Shown: positions 29,371 to 38,928, counted from the stretch's first letter. The stretch is DNA of 57,088 nt from Thiobacillus sp. (GCA_024709685.1 JANJWF010000028.1:1-57088), one strand, 5' to 3'. Made by a program: numbers and translations. Notes: generated by a model from the letters alone, not told the origin.

Positions 29371-30573
29371 TCAGTGCTCGAGCTTGGCGACGGTGGCGTC
29401 GTCAAGGCTGGCCGGCAGCAGGCGCAGCACCTTGATCCCGAAAACGGTCGCCAGGAGTGCGATCGCCACGCCGCCGAGGCCGAGAAAGAGCTCGGGCATA
29501 CTCGGCGAGTAGGGATGCACCTCGCCGTCGAAGAAGCTGCTCTTTTCGGTCACGCCGGGGAACATGTCGAGCGGATAGGCCTGGGCGCCGATGATGGTGA
29601 CGTACATCTGCACGATGCCGCCCAGGATGACGAGACCGCAGGCGATCATGATCCAGCTGCGCTGTTTGCCCAGCCCGCTCAGCAGGATCACCAGCGGAAT
29701 CACGCAGCCGATGACGATCTGCCCCACCCAGAACAGCGTCGTGATGATGCCGCCGTCGCGCAGCATGAAGGCTTCCACCGCGTGGAACTTGGTGAAGTAG
29801 AGACTTGTCATGTGCTGGACGACGACGAAGTACAGCACCGCCGCGACAAACACGGCAAGCAGGGTTTTCAGGCGCATCATCACGATGTCACCCAGTGCGC
29901 GGCCAGTCCAGGCGTAGGCGGCGGCCAGCACCATCAGATAGATCGCCAGGCCGTAGGCAAACGACATGATGATGAACATCGGCGCCAGCATCGCGGTGCC
30001 GTACAGTTCACGCGCGACCAGGAAGCCGAACAGCGAACCGGTACCGGTCGTCAGGGTCAGGCGCCAGAGGAAGGCCGCGGTGCCCGCCGCCTTGGAGTAG
30101 GACTTGACGCTGCGGTCCAACATGGTCCACAGGTAGATGCCCACCAGCACGAAAAAGCCCGTATACAGGAACACGTTCCAGGTGAACATCGACTTGAAGT
30201 TGAAGTTCGTCATCGCCACGATCAGCCGGTCGGAGCGACCGAGGTCGAGTACCAGCACCAGCAGTCCGCCCAGCAGCAGCGCCAGCGACAGGATCGCGGA
30301 GAGCGGTGCCAGCGGCTTGTACATCGGCTTGCTGAACACCGAGGCGATCGACGCCACGTTGAGCGCACCGGATGCAGCGACGATCAGGAACACTGCGAAC
30401 ACGTGCGGCAGACCCCAGACGATCTGGTTGTCCATGCCGGTGACGACGTGGCCATAGTGGTGCATGGTGTTCCAGGACAGCGCGCCGAACAGCACGAACA
30501 GGCCGAGGAATCCGAACAGCATCCAGTATTTCAGGCTGCTGCCCTCTACTTCGCGGAAGGTAATGCTTGCCAT
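29371..30573 (-). CDS. dsrP: DsrP, NrfD-type quinone-interacting membrane protein
   Basis: 400 residues with about ten membrane helices in the NrfD/PsrC pattern (GLPHVFAVFLIVAASGALNV, LLGGLLVLVLDLGRSDR, FTWNVFLYTGFFVLVGIYLW). It is the membrane anchor of the DsrMKJOP complex, exchanging electrons between the quinone pool and the periplasmic DsrO/DsrJ subunits. It lies 6 bp after dsrO. Confidence 0.95.
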   Translation of the reverse strand: MASITFREVEGSSLKYWMLFGFLGLFVLFGALSWNTMHHYGHVVTGMDNQIVWGLPHVFAVFLIVAASGALNVASIASVFSKPMYKPLAPLSAILSLALLLGGLLVLVLDLGRSDRLIVAMTNFNFKSMFTWNVFLYTGFFVLVGIYLWTMLDRSVKSYSKAAGTAAFLWRLTLTTGTGSLFGFLVARELYGTAMLAPMFIIMSFAYGLAIYLMVLAAAYAWTGRALGDIVMMRLKTLLAVFVAAVLYFVVVQHMTSLYFTKFHAVEAFMLRDGGIITTLFWVGQIVIGCVIPLVILLSGLGKQRSWIMIACGLVILGGIVQMYVTIIGAQAYPLDMFPGVTEKSSFFDGEVHPYSPSMPELFLGLGGVAIALLATVFGIKVLRLLPASLDDATVAKLEH

Positions 30574-30579
30574 GTTGTT

Positions 30580-31356
30580 TTATATTCCGTGATGGCGAAT
30601 GCCGGTGTTGAGATTGAGGTCAGCCCGCACCTGCTTGGTCGGCAGTTCGCGCAGACGCTTCGAGATCTCGCTTTCAGGGTCATTCATGTCGCCGAACAGG
30701 ATAGCGTTGTGGCCAGCCTTGGTGCACGCCTCGGCACACGCAGTATTGCCGTCGCCACGATCGACCTTCTGGACGCAGAAGGTGCACGCCTCAACGCAGC
30801 CGATCCCACGCGGCACGTCCGGTTTCTGGGTGTCGTTCAGCGGCTCATGCACCAGCGAGCGCGCCTTGTAAGGGCACGCCATCATGCAGTAGCGGCAGCC
30901 GATGCAGGTATGACGGTTGACCAGCACGATGCCGTCGGCGCGCTTGAACGAAGCACCGGTCGGGCACACGTCCACGCACGGCGGCTCGCCGCAATGCTGG
31001 CACATCATCGGCAGGTTGGTTTCCAACTGGGTCAACGGATCCTGCAACTCCAGCTTGCGGATCCATTGCGGCGCCTGCCTGGGATGCTTGCTCTCGGCCA
31101 CGGGCGTCCAACCGTTTTCGGTGCTGCATGCGGACACGCATTCGTTGCAATCGGCGACGCACTTGGTGGCGTCAACCAGCATGCCCCAGCGCACGGCCGC
31201 GCTGGCCGCCTGGTCTTCGGGGCGGCCATGCGCTACTTCGATCAGCATGACGCCGGGGGCCAGGGCCAGTCCCGCGGCTGCCGTTGCCACGCCGATAAAG
31301 CGGCGCCGCTCGGGCGAGCCCGGGGTGTTGTCGGACATCGGTTTCATTTCGCTCAT
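30580..31356 (-). CDS. dsrO: DsrO, periplasmic iron-sulfur subunit
   Basis: 258 residues. A Tat signal (SPERRRFIGVATAAAGLALA) sends it across the inner membrane folded. Four [4Fe-4S]-type cysteine groups follow: CVADCNECVSAC, CQHCGEPPCVDVCP, CIGCRYCMMACP and CVEACTFC with a later CAEAC. It is the ferredoxin-like partner of DsrP and DsrJ. The start overlaps the dsrJ stop by 4 nt. Confidence 0.95.
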   Translation of the reverse strand: MSEMKPMSDNTPGSPERRRFIGVATAAAGLALAPGVMLIEVAHGRPEDQAASAAVRWGMLVDATKCVADCNECVSACSTENGWTPVAESKHPRQAPQWIRKLELQDPLTQLETNLPMMCQHCGEPPCVDVCPTGASFKRADGIVLVNRHTCIGCRYCMMACPYKARSLVHEPLNDTQKPDVPRGIGCVEACTFCVQKVDRGDGNTACAEACTKAGHNAILFGDMNDPESEISKRLRELPTKQVRADLNLNTGIRHHGI

Positions 31357-31850
31357 TGGGCAATCCCAGCCATCTCTTCTGCACTGACCCTGCTCGTCGC
31401 CTGGGCAGCGAGCCTGTGCTTGTAGTGCGCTGTGTCAGCATTCAGCGGGTGCATCGCCACCGAACCCTGCGGCTTGGTGGAGTGACAATCGAAGCAATCG
31501 ATCTTGACCGCGGCATAGCTGTGGCAACTCACGCAGAAGTCGTCCTTGGAGGCCGCAACACTGCCCGTCTTTTCGCTGGCGTGGCAGTTGATGCACTCCT
31601 TGAGGGCGTACTTCTTGGTCCGCACGCCGTCGATCACGGTTTCATCACGCTGATGTTTCAGCAGCTTCATGTGGTTGCGCCGCATGAAGTCGTTGGGCTC
31701 GACGCACTGGTCACCCTTGACGGCCTTGGTGATCACGGGCTTGGGCGCACCGCCGGCCTTGGCGAGGTCGCCCGATCCGGCCCAGGCCAGGGTGGCCGTC
31801 GTCAGGACGACCGCTCCCAGCGCCAGGAGGCGTTTCATCTTGCTTGCCAC
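31353..31850 (-). CDS. dsrJ: DsrJ, triheme cytochrome c
   Basis: 165 residues with a Sec signal (MKRLLALGAVVLTTATLAWA) and three CxxCH haem sites (CINCH, CVSCH, CFDCH). A fourth cysteine in DQCVEPNDFMRRNHM matches the residue proposed in Allochromatium DsrJ to be an axial haem ligand. It is the periplasmic haem subunit of DsrMKJOP. dsrL ends 2 nt upstream. Confidence 0.95.
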   Translation of the reverse strand: MASKMKRLLALGAVVLTTATLAWAGSGDLAKAGGAPKPVITKAVKGDQCVEPNDFMRRNHMKLLKHQRDETVIDGVRTKKYALKECINCHASEKTGSVAASKDDFCVSCHSYAAVKIDCFDCHSTKPQGSVAMHPLNADTAHYKHRLAAQATSRVSAEEMAGIAQ

Positions 31851-31852
31851 GC

Positions 31853-33811
31853 TCAGTCACCCATACCCATGACGATGTAACCGGTCGGGCAAACGTCCGC
31901 ACAAATGTGGCAGCCGATGCACTTGGTGTAGTCGGTATCCACGTAGCGGCCGATGGTCGGATTGTCCTTTTTCTTCACCTTGAACACGGCGGTCTGCGGG
32001 CAGTAGACGATGCAGTTGTCGCATTCGAAGCACTGGCCGCAGGACATGCAGCGCTTGGCCTCATTGATGGTTTCCTGGTCGGACAGTGCATGCAGACGCT
32101 CTTCGAAGTTGCCGAGCGCGCCTTGCTTGTCGAGCACGGTGACGTCGCGGATATGACGCGGGACGTTGGTGAAGTGGCCGAGGAACAGTTCGTTGTGCGG
32201 GATAACGTGGCGCTGCGAACGGTCTTCGAAGTTGTGCAGCATGTCCTTGCGCTCCGAGGTGCCCAGGATCTCGCCGTGCATTTCGCTGTACTCGTGGCCG
32301 GATTCGAGCCACTTGCGGATTTCGTCGAAATGATGAACGTCCACCTTCGGCCGCTTGTCGAGTTCCTTGCCGGCGAGGAAGGCGTCGATGCCATCGACGG
32401 CGATGGAGGCGTGGCCAATCGCGGTGGTCAGGAGGTGCGGGCGGATCACGTCGCCGCCGACGAAAACCTTCTCGCTGCCGGGGAAGCGGTAGTTCTTGTC
32501 GGCCTTGATCAGGCCGTTGTTGTTGTTGAACTTCTCCAGACCGGTGAAATCGACACCCTGGCCGATCGCGGACACGATCAGGTCGCCCGGCAGGTCGCGC
32601 TCGGTGCCCGCGACGATCTTGGTTTCCTTGCCTTCCACCACGAAGTCGGCCACACGCAGTGCGGTGGCGCGGCCGTTCGCGTCGACGACCACGGCGACCG
32701 GCGTCACGCCGCCGATAATTTCGATGCCTTCCTGCAGGGCATGCTCGACTTCGTGCTTGTTGGCGGCCATCTTGTCCATGGTGGCACGCGACACCAACAC
32801 CACTTCGGCACCTTCGCGGGCGGAGATGGCGGCGACGTCCTGGGCCATGTGGCCGGAGATCACAGCTTCCGGACGGTCGTCATGGGTGCCGGACTTGGTC
32901 ACATTGCCGAGGCGGCGGGCAACGGTCGCGACGTCGATCGAGGTGTCGCCACCGCCGATAACCACCACGCGGTTGCCGACGTGCTGCAGGCGGCCTTCGT
33001 TGAAGGCACGCAGGAACGCGACGGCGGTCACGCAGTTGGGGGCCTCGGCCCCGGGCACCGGCAGCGGACGGCCAGCCTGCGCGCCCATCGCCATGAAGAT
33101 GGCGTCATAGTCCGTTTCGATCTGTTCGAAGCTGACATCGCTTCCGATACGGGTCTTCAGGCGGGTTTCCACGCCCATCGCGATGATGCGGCCGATTTCG
33201 GCATCGAGCATTTCGCGCGGGGTACGGAAGCCGGGAATGCCGTAGCGCATCATGCCGCCAAGCTCTTCGTGCTCATCGAAAATGGTCACGCCGTGGCCAC
33301 GCAGGCGCAACTGGTAGGCTGCCGCCAGCCCGGCAGGGCCGGCACCGATCACGGCCACTTTCTTGCCGGTTTCAGCTGCAGTGGAGGTATAGGCCATGTT
33401 GTTGGCTATGCCCCAGTCGCCGATGAAGTGCTCGACCGAGTTGATGCCGACGTGATCTTCGACCATGTTGCGGTTGCAGCCGGATTCGCACGGCGCCGGA
33501 CACACGCGGCCCATCACGGCGGGGAAGGGGTTGGCTTCGGTGAGGCGACGGAAAGCGTATTCCTGCCAGGTCACGCCTGCGGGCGGTTTTTCGATGCCGC
33601 GCGCGATATTGAGATAGCCGCGGATGTCTTCACCCGCGGGGCAGGCTCCCTGGCAGGGAGGCGTGGAAAGCACGTACTCGGGGCACTTGTGCGTCCAGCT
33701 CGCCTGGAAGATGCGCTCCTGCGCGGAACGATAGTCCTTGTCGGACTCGCCATCCTTAAAACGACGCCAGATAATGCCTTCGGATTTTGCTTTGTTCGTC
33801 GTGACAGCCAT
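31853..33811 (-). CDS. dsrL: DsrL, iron-sulfur flavoprotein NAD(P)H oxidoreductase
   Basis: 652 residues of the GltD-like family. The N-terminus has cysteine groups CPEYVLSTPPCQGACPAGED and CPAPCESGCNR for a cluster; VAVIGAGPAGLAAAYQLRLR binds FAD and VVVIGGGDTSIDVA binds NAD(P)H; the C-terminus has a two-cluster ferredoxin domain (CMSCGQCFECDNC and CIGCHICADVCP). It passes electrons between DsrAB and NAD(P) and is a marker of the oxidative pathway. AGGAG precedes ATG 33811 (MAVTTNKAKSEG); the frame runs on to 33904 into dsrK without a better start. Confidence 0.95.
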   Translation of the reverse strand: MAVTTNKAKSEGIIWRRFKDGESDKDYRSAQERIFQASWTHKCPEYVLSTPPCQGACPAGEDIRGYLNIARGIEKPPAGVTWQEYAFRRLTEANPFPAVMGRVCPAPCESGCNRNMVEDHVGINSVEHFIGDWGIANNMAYTSTAAETGKKVAVIGAGPAGLAAAYQLRLRGHGVTIFDEHEELGGMMRYGIPGFRTPREMLDAEIGRIIAMGVETRLKTRIGSDVSFEQIETDYDAIFMAMGAQAGRPLPVPGAEAPNCVTAVAFLRAFNEGRLQHVGNRVVVIGGGDTSIDVATVARRLGNVTKSGTHDDRPEAVISGHMAQDVAAISAREGAEVVLVSRATMDKMAANKHEVEHALQEGIEIIGGVTPVAVVVDANGRATALRVADFVVEGKETKIVAGTERDLPGDLIVSAIGQGVDFTGLEKFNNNNGLIKADKNYRFPGSEKVFVGGDVIRPHLLTTAIGHASIAVDGIDAFLAGKELDKRPKVDVHHFDEIRKWLESGHEYSEMHGEILGTSERKDMLHNFEDRSQRHVIPHNELFLGHFTNVPRHIRDVTVLDKQGALGNFEERLHALSDQETINEAKRCMSCGQCFECDNCIVYCPQTAVFKVKKKDNPTIGRYVDTDYTKCIGCHICADVCPTGYIVMGMGD

Positions 33812-33860
33812 GTTGGTTCTCCTAACGCCTACGAATTGAATTGATTCCGTCAAATAAAGA

Positions 33861-35384
33861 TCAGTCGAGCTTGATCGCCTTGCTGACCAGTTGATGCACC
33901 CCACCCACCATGCTCATGTCGAAGCCGTACTTGGGCAAAACCTTGGTGAACTGCGCCTTGCAGATAGCGCAGATCATGGCCATGAAGTTGACCTGATGTT
34001 CCTTCACCACATTATTGAGGGCGGTGGCACGCGGCAGGGCGCCCTTGACGCGCACCTCCATCAGGTCGTCGGTCAGCAGGCCGCCGCCACCTCCGCAGCA
34101 GAAGGTCGACTCGTAAATGGTCTCGTCCGCCATGTTGTGGAAATTGTTCGCCACCGCCTTGATCAGCTCGCGCGGAACGGTGAACTGGCCGCCGGGCTCG
34201 GTACCCATGCGCGAGCCGCGCGCAACGTTGCACGAATCGTGAAAGGTAACTACCAAGTCGTCGTTGGCGGACGGGTCGACCTTGATCTTGCCGGACTTGA
34301 TCAGGTCGTGGGTCACCTCGCAAATATGCTGCGGCTGCGGGTAGGTCGGGTCGAGCTGCTTCTGCAGTTCGATCGAGAAGGGGTCGTTGCCGCCATAGCC
34401 GATGCCGTTCAACGTATTCCAGAAGCTGTAGGCAACGCGCCAGGCGTGGCCACATTCCCCGACGACGATGCGTTTGACGCCGAGTTCGAGCGCAGCGTCG
34501 CGAATCCGCATGGCAGCCTTGCGCATGACTTCATAGTTCGCGTCGAACAGACCGAAATTGGCAGCCTCAGACGCGTAGGAAGACATCGTCCAGTTGATCC
34601 CGGCGGCGTGGAATACCTTGGCGTAGCCGATCAGCGACTCGACGTGCGGCTCGGAGAAGAAGTCTGCGGACGGCGTGATCAGGAGCACCTCGGCGCCCTT
34701 CACATCAAGCGGCATCTTCACCGGCACGCCGGTATCGGCCTCGATATCCTCTTCCAGTCCTTCCAGGGTGTCTTGGAGCGCGGGGCCGGGCAAACCCAGG
34801 TTGTTGCCGATCTTCATGACCTTGGTCAGGATCTCGTTGGAGTATTTCTGCCCCATGCCGACGTGGTTCAGGATCTCGCGCCCGACCATGGTGATTTCGG
34901 CCGTATCGATGCCGTACGGGCAGAACACTGAGCAGCGGCGGCATTCGGAACACTGATAGTAGTAGCTGTACCAGTCGTCCAGCACTTCCTTGGTCAGGTC
35001 CCTGGCGCCGACGAGTTTGGGGAACAGCTTGCCGGCAGTGGTGAAGTAGCGGCGGTAGACCTGGCGCATCAGATCCTGGCGCGCAACCGGCATGTTCTTC
35101 GGGTCCGAGGTGCCGAGATAATAGTGACACTTGTCGGTACAGGCACCGCAATGCACGCAGATGTCGAGAAAAACCTTCAGCGAGCGGTACTTGCCCAGCA
35201 TGTCGCCCATCTTGTCGATGGCGCGCTCTTTCCAGTCGTCGCCGAGTTCATGCGGATATCCCAGGTAATCCTGGATGGGCTGAGCCGCGGGAAATGTCCG
35301 GGCATGCGCCATCACGCCTTCGCGCAGCTTGGGGACCTCGATGTTTTCCTTAATTTCCGGAATGTCAAATTCAGCAGCAGCCAC
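33861..35384 (-). CDS. dsrK: DsrK, HdrD-like iron-sulfur subunit
   Basis: 507 residues. Two ferredoxin-type groups (CVHCGACTDKCHYYLG and CSECRRCSVFCPYGID) are followed by CCG-domain motifs (GECGHAWR, HDSCNVARGSR, STFCCGGGGGLL) that bind the special catalytic [4Fe-4S] cluster of heterodisulfide-reductase-like enzymes. It acts on the cytoplasmic face on DsrC disulfide/trisulfide in the DsrMKJOP complex, with DsrM encoded 50 bp upstream. Confidence 0.95.
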   Translation of the reverse strand: MAAAEFDIPEIKENIEVPKLREGVMAHARTFPAAQPIQDYLGYPHELGDDWKERAIDKMGDMLGKYRSLKVFLDICVHCGACTDKCHYYLGTSDPKNMPVARQDLMRQVYRRYFTTAGKLFPKLVGARDLTKEVLDDWYSYYYQCSECRRCSVFCPYGIDTAEITMVGREILNHVGMGQKYSNEILTKVMKIGNNLGLPGPALQDTLEGLEEDIEADTGVPVKMPLDVKGAEVLLITPSADFFSEPHVESLIGYAKVFHAAGINWTMSSYASEAANFGLFDANYEVMRKAAMRIRDAALELGVKRIVVGECGHAWRVAYSFWNTLNGIGYGGNDPFSIELQKQLDPTYPQPQHICEVTHDLIKSGKIKVDPSANDDLVVTFHDSCNVARGSRMGTEPGGQFTVPRELIKAVANNFHNMADETIYESTFCCGGGGGLLTDDLMEVRVKGALPRATALNNVVKEHQVNFMAMICAICKAQFTKVLPKYGFDMSMVGGVHQLVSKAIKLD

Positions 35385-35434
35385 TTGAGAGTCCTTTGTA
35401 CGTGCTTACGTGTTCGTCAATCGCTGTCGACGAA

Positions 35435-36169
35435 TCAGTTGTTCTGATCAAGGCGGGCAGCCCACGCCGCCACATGGCGATGTTCGCGCGGATTGTCGAC
35501 CTGGTTGCGCGTGGGGCTGAAGAACACGCCCGGCGCATGCAGCAGCTTGCTGATCGGGAAGATCACCATCAGCAGCGCTACCAGAGCAAGATGAACCAGC
35601 AGGATCCGGTCTTGCGGAATCGGCTGCACGTCCAGGTAGATCAGGCCCATGAAAAACGCCTTGAGCCCAATAATGTCGGTGTGCACAACGAAGGTCATCA
35701 TCATGCCGGTCAAGCCGATCGCGAGCAGGAGCAGCAGCATTAGATAGTCGGATGGCGTCGAAATGTAGCGCACCCGATCGACCACGAAGCGACGAGTCAG
35801 CAGCCCTGCCAGGCCGACCACCATCATGATGCTGGCGTATTTTCCGAACGGCTGGATGAAGTCAACCCAGAACCAGACCGGCTCGGTGAAATACCGCAGA
35901 TGGCGCGCCAGCACCAGAAACAGCCCGAAATGGAACAGATAACCGAATACCCAGATCCATTTATTCGATTTAAAAAGCGACTCGAATAGCACCACCTCCT
36001 TGGCCATCCGGTACGCCACACCCTTTTGCGTCGTCGGCGCAGGCGTGGTCGGAATCTTCAGCGGCGCGGGCGTGCGGCTGTAGTCGTAAATCTTGTAGGC
36101 CAGACCCACCACCAGCAACAGGGTGGCGATGTAGAACATCCCGGCATAAATGATCGTCACAGTAGACAA
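35435..36169 (-). CDS. dsrM: DsrM, cytochrome b membrane subunit
   Basis: 244 residues with about six membrane helices, related to NarI-type cytochrome b (IIYAGMFYIATLLLVVGLAY, WIWVFGYLFHFGLFLVLARH with haem-ligand histidines, and VHLALVALLMVIFPISKLLH). It connects DsrK to the quinone pool. A hairpin and 138 bp separate it from dsrC, a wider gap than elsewhere in the operon. Confidence 0.93.
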   Translation of the reverse strand: MSTVTIIYAGMFYIATLLLVVGLAYKIYDYSRTPAPLKIPTTPAPTTQKGVAYRMAKEVVLFESLFKSNKWIWVFGYLFHFGLFLVLARHLRYFTEPVWFWVDFIQPFGKYASIMMVVGLAGLLTRRFVVDRVRYISTPSDYLMLLLLLAIGLTGMMMTFVVHTDIIGLKAFFMGLIYLDVQPIPQDRILLVHLALVALLMVIFPISKLLHAPGVFFSPTRNQVDNPREHRHVAAWAARLDQNN

Positions 36170-36268
36170 ACTCTATCCCCCAACAACAACGTTATGTTTA
36201 CGAATCGAACGCGAGCCGCCAGCGACCCAGCCGCATTCGATTGGGAAACACAGCCTGCAGACCGGAGC

Positions 36269-36289
36269 CGCCCCGATGGAACCGGGGCG
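36269..36289 (-). promoter_or_regulatory. Hairpin after dsrC
   Basis: CGCCCCG / CGGGGCG with a 7-nt loop lies 18 nt downstream of the dsrC stop, before dsrM, without a U-tract. A stabilising or partial-termination role would raise dsrC levels over the membrane-complex genes. Confidence 0.65.
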
Positions 36290-36307
36290 CCCCGATGGCG
36301 TCGCAGC

Positions 36308-36643
36308 TTAAATACAGCCGGTCGGCTTGGGCAGGCCGGCGATCTTACAAGCCTGCTTGGCCGGGCCGTAGGGGAACAACTCGTACAGGTACTTGTTGTT
36401 GCCCTTTTCCGGGCCGAGCTTCTTGCCAATGGCCTTGGTCAGCACGCGCACAGCCGGAGCAATCTGGTACTCGGCGTAATATTCGCGCAGGAAGTTGACG
36501 ACTTCCCAGTGGCTGTCGGTCAGGTCGACCTTTTCTTCGACCGCCATGTACTTGGCGATGTCTTCGTTCCACTGCGACAGATCGACCAGATAACCCTCTT
36601 CGTCGACTTCGACTTCCTTACCGGCGATATTCACCATAGGCAT
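36308..36643 (-). CDS. dsrC: DsrC, sulfur-carrier protein
   Basis: 111 residues, the canonical DsrC. The flexible C-terminal arm ACKIAGLPKPTGCI keeps both redox cysteines, the penultimate one and the one 11 residues before it, which carry the persulfide/trisulfide during exchange with DsrEFH, DsrAB and DsrK. The body shows NIAGKEVEVDEEGYL and VLTKAIGKKLG. A strong AAAGGAG precedes the start. A cysteine-free paralogue lies at 41551. Confidence 0.97.
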   Translation of the reverse strand: MPMVNIAGKEVEVDEEGYLVDLSQWNEDIAKYMAVEEKVDLTDSHWEVVNFLREYYAEYQIAPAVRVLTKAIGKKLGPEKGNNKYLYELFPYGPAKQACKIAGLPKPTGCI

Positions 36644-36666
36644 AGCAATACTCCTTTAATTAAAAG

Positions 36667-36966
36667 TTACAGCCAAGACTGACAGTTGCTGTGCTCTGCG
36701 ACCAGATCCACAAAACCGCCGTAATCCACGACATTGACTCCGCCCAGCACACGCCCGGCCATGCCGCGCGCCGCCAGATCAGGACCGAGTGCGTAAATCT
36801 TGAGGTCAGCTGCTGCTGCCTGGATTTTCGCCGCTGCCGCGTTGCCGTTCGTCGCCGCATACACCGCGTCTTCGATCAGCAATACAGCAGAACCTTTTGT
36901 GGCCAAGCGCAGGCAGCTTTCCAGCGAGCTGCGTTCAGTGGCCGATTTATTCACAATATGCAGCAT
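36667..36966 (-). CDS. dsrH: DsrH, TusB-like subunit
   Basis: 99 residues of the DsrH/TusB family (MLHIVNKSATERSSLESCLR, AVLLIEDAVYAATNG, ending NCQSWL). It forms the DsrE2F2H2 hexamer that hands sulfur to DsrC. The gene sits between dsrF and dsrC with short spacers. Confidence 0.93.
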   Translation of the reverse strand: MLHIVNKSATERSSLESCLRLATKGSAVLLIEDAVYAATNGNAAAAKIQAAAADLKIYALGPDLAARGMAGRVLGGVNVVDYGGFVDLVAEHSNCQSWL

Positions 36967-36976
36967 GTCCGTCCCC

Positions 36977-37372
36977 TTAGAAGCTGATCACGACGTCTTG
37001 CTCGGCCATGAGATTTGCCATCTCATCGTTCGAGAGCACCGTCACATCCACAATCAGGTCGTCTTCGGTCAGACCACGCGCATCCAGCGATACCTGGTCG
37101 ACATAGAGCTTCTCGATGTCGTAGCCCTCCAGCGCACGATAGGTCTTGGAGAAATCCTTGACTTCGATGCCCTTGGTGTCGATGCCCTTCATCAGCTGGT
37201 AGACGCCATCATCGGTGAAAACCATGCTCACATCCTGATCGAAGGCAGCGGTAATCAGCACCACTTCCAGACCTTCCAGCGCGTACACGGTACCGTGCGG
37301 CGCCTTGCGGTTCAGGAACATGAATTTCTTGACGATGCCGGAGCCGTCGTCCATTTCGTCCATATCGCTCAT
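36977..37372 (-). CDS. dsrF: DsrF, TusC-like subunit
   Basis: 131 residues of the DsrE/F fold (VKKFMFLNRKAPHGTVYALE, DQDVSMVFTDDGVYQLMKG). It is the structural middle subunit of DsrEFH. ATG 37372 follows GAGGAAT; an in-frame TTG at 37387 would overlap dsrE. The N-terminus has an acidic stretch MSDMDEMDDG. Confidence 0.93.
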   Translation of the reverse strand: MSDMDEMDDGSGIVKKFMFLNRKAPHGTVYALEGLEVVLITAAFDQDVSMVFTDDGVYQLMKGIDTKGIEVKDFSKTYRALEGYDIEKLYVDQVSLDARGLTEDDLIVDVTVLSNDEMANLMAEQDVVISF

Positions 37373-37383
37373 CTCGTTATTCC

Positions 37384-37743
37384 TCAATCACCGAACGTCA
37401 CGAGACGATCGTACTGAATACCCATTTCCACCAACTGGCCCAGACCGGAGATACGGAATCCCGGTGCCAGCAGTTCGTCCTTGACGCCGCGGCGCAGCGC
37501 AGCGGCCACGCACACGACGAGATCAATGCCGTGCTCTTCGGCAAGCTTCGACCAGCGCGTGGTGATGTTGCGATCATCCTGCGGCGGTTCGCCCAGGCGC
37601 GTCGAGTTGTTCACGCCGTCATGGTAGAAAAAAATGCGCGGAACCTTGTGACCCTTCTCGATCGCCGAGCGGGCGAAGAGATAGGCAGAGTCACTGGCCT
37701 GATGGTTGTAGGGCCCTTCGTTTACAAGAATGCCGAATTGCAT
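37384..37743 (-). CDS. dsrE: DsrE, sulfur-relay subunit with active cysteine
   Basis: 119 residues of the TusD/DsrE family (MQFGILVNEGPYNHQASDSA). The active-site cysteine is in DLVVCVAAALRRGV; it carries the persulfide that passes to DsrC. dsrB lies 90 bp upstream, separated by a strong hairpin. Confidence 0.95.
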   Translation of the reverse strand: MQFGILVNEGPYNHQASDSAYLFARSAIEKGHKVPRIFFYHDGVNNSTRLGEPPQDDRNITTRWSKLAEEHGIDLVVCVAAALRRGVKDELLAPGFRISGLGQLVEMGIQYDRLVTFGD

Positions 37744-37785
37744 GGCTGCTCAAACTCCGAAAAATCCAGTCATTATTATCAGGGT

Positions 37786-37811
37786 CCGCCGCAACCGTCG
37801 GGTTGCGGCGG
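37786..37811 (-). promoter_or_regulatory. Hairpin between dsrB and dsrE
   Basis: CCGCCGCAACC-GTCG-GGTTGCGGCGG is a perfect 11-bp stem 22 nt after the dsrB stop. There is no U-tract. It could stabilise the dsrAB transcript or limit read-through. Confidence 0.78.
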
Positions 37812-37833
37812 GGCTGACAGCTTTGCGACGCGC

Positions 37834-38904
37834 TTAGAAGCGGATGTGCGCGGAAGCGTTCAGGTTGTAACGGCTGCCGCGCCAGTTATCAATGTGATAC
37901 TTGGTGAAGGGCAGACCGGTTTTCTCGAAGAACGCGGGCCAGCCGATGCGGTCGATCCAGTCGTTCATACGCTCCCACGGCTTGCCGTCTTCCTTGTAGG
38001 TGGCGAGGATCTTCTTGACCACTTCGGCGACTTCCGGCCAGCGCGGTGCGTTATTGGGCAGACCGCTCGCAACCAGTTTGTGGAAGGTCGGCTTGGAACG
38101 GGCGTTCGAGTTCTTGCCGCCCACCCAGATCGCGATCTTGGAGTGCACGGGATCGTTGATCGCCATCGGCGGACAGGGCGGGAAGCACGCACCGCAGCAG
38201 ATGCACTTCTTCTCGTCGACTTCCAGCGAGGGCTTGCCGTTCACCAGGGCGGGGCGGATCGCGGCCACCGGGCAGCGCGCCACGACGGACGGGCGCTCGC
38301 ACACGTTGGCAACCAAGTCATGGTTGATCCGCGGCGGCTTGGTGTGCTGCATGATGATCGCCAGGTCAGCCTGGCCGCCGCAGTTGATTTCGCAGCAGGA
38401 GGTCGACAGCTTGACGCGGTTGGGCATCTCGCACTTGACGAAGTCGTCGTACAGTTCGTCCATCAGCGCCTTGACCACGCCGGAGGCGTCGGTGCCGGGG
38501 ATGTCGCAGTGCAGGAAACCCTGGGTGTGGGCGATCATCGAGATCGAGTTGGCGGTGCCGCCGATGGGATAACCCTTGGCGGAGAGTGCCTTGATCAGCG
38601 GCTCGACCTTGGCGCCGTCGCTCACCATGTACTCGATATTGGAACGCGCGGTGAAACGCACGAAACCGTCTGCGTACTGGTCGGCGATGTCGGCCAGCTC
38701 ACGGATGGTGTAGTGGTCCAACTGGCGCGCCGTGCCGGCCTTGACGGTCCAGATTTCGTCGCCGGACTCGGCGCGGTGATACAGAACACCCGGCTTCGGA
38801 TGGCTGTGGAAAGCCCACTTGCCATAGTTCTTCACCATCATGGGGTGCATGTAGGGCATAGGATCCGGCGCACCGGATTCAATAGGCTGACGCATTTCTG
38901 CCAT
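37834..38904 (-). CDS. dsrB: Sulfite reductase, dissimilatory-type, beta subunit (reverse)
   Basis: 356 residues. The siroheme-[4Fe-4S] motif is STSCCEINCGGQADLAI, with the second half VCERPSVVARCPVAA, and the inserted ferredoxin domain has CICCGACFPPCPPM. It pairs with DsrA as the cytoplasmic alpha2-beta2 enzyme that oxidises DsrC-bound sulfur to sulfite in sulfur oxidisers. It lies 68 bp after dsrA. Confidence 0.97.
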   Translation of the reverse strand: MAEMRQPIESGAPDPMPYMHPMMVKNYGKWAFHSHPKPGVLYHRAESGDEIWTVKAGTARQLDHYTIRELADIADQYADGFVRFTARSNIEYMVSDGAKVEPLIKALSAKGYPIGGTANSISMIAHTQGFLHCDIPGTDASGVVKALMDELYDDFVKCEMPNRVKLSTSCCEINCGGQADLAIIMQHTKPPRINHDLVANVCERPSVVARCPVAAIRPALVNGKPSLEVDEKKCICCGACFPPCPPMAINDPVHSKIAIWVGGKNSNARSKPTFHKLVASGLPNNAPRWPEVAEVVKKILATYKEDGKPWERMNDWIDRIGWPAFFEKTGLPFTKYHIDNWRGSRYNLNASAHIRF

Positions 38905-38928
38905 GTTTTCTCTCCAACTGATTTAATG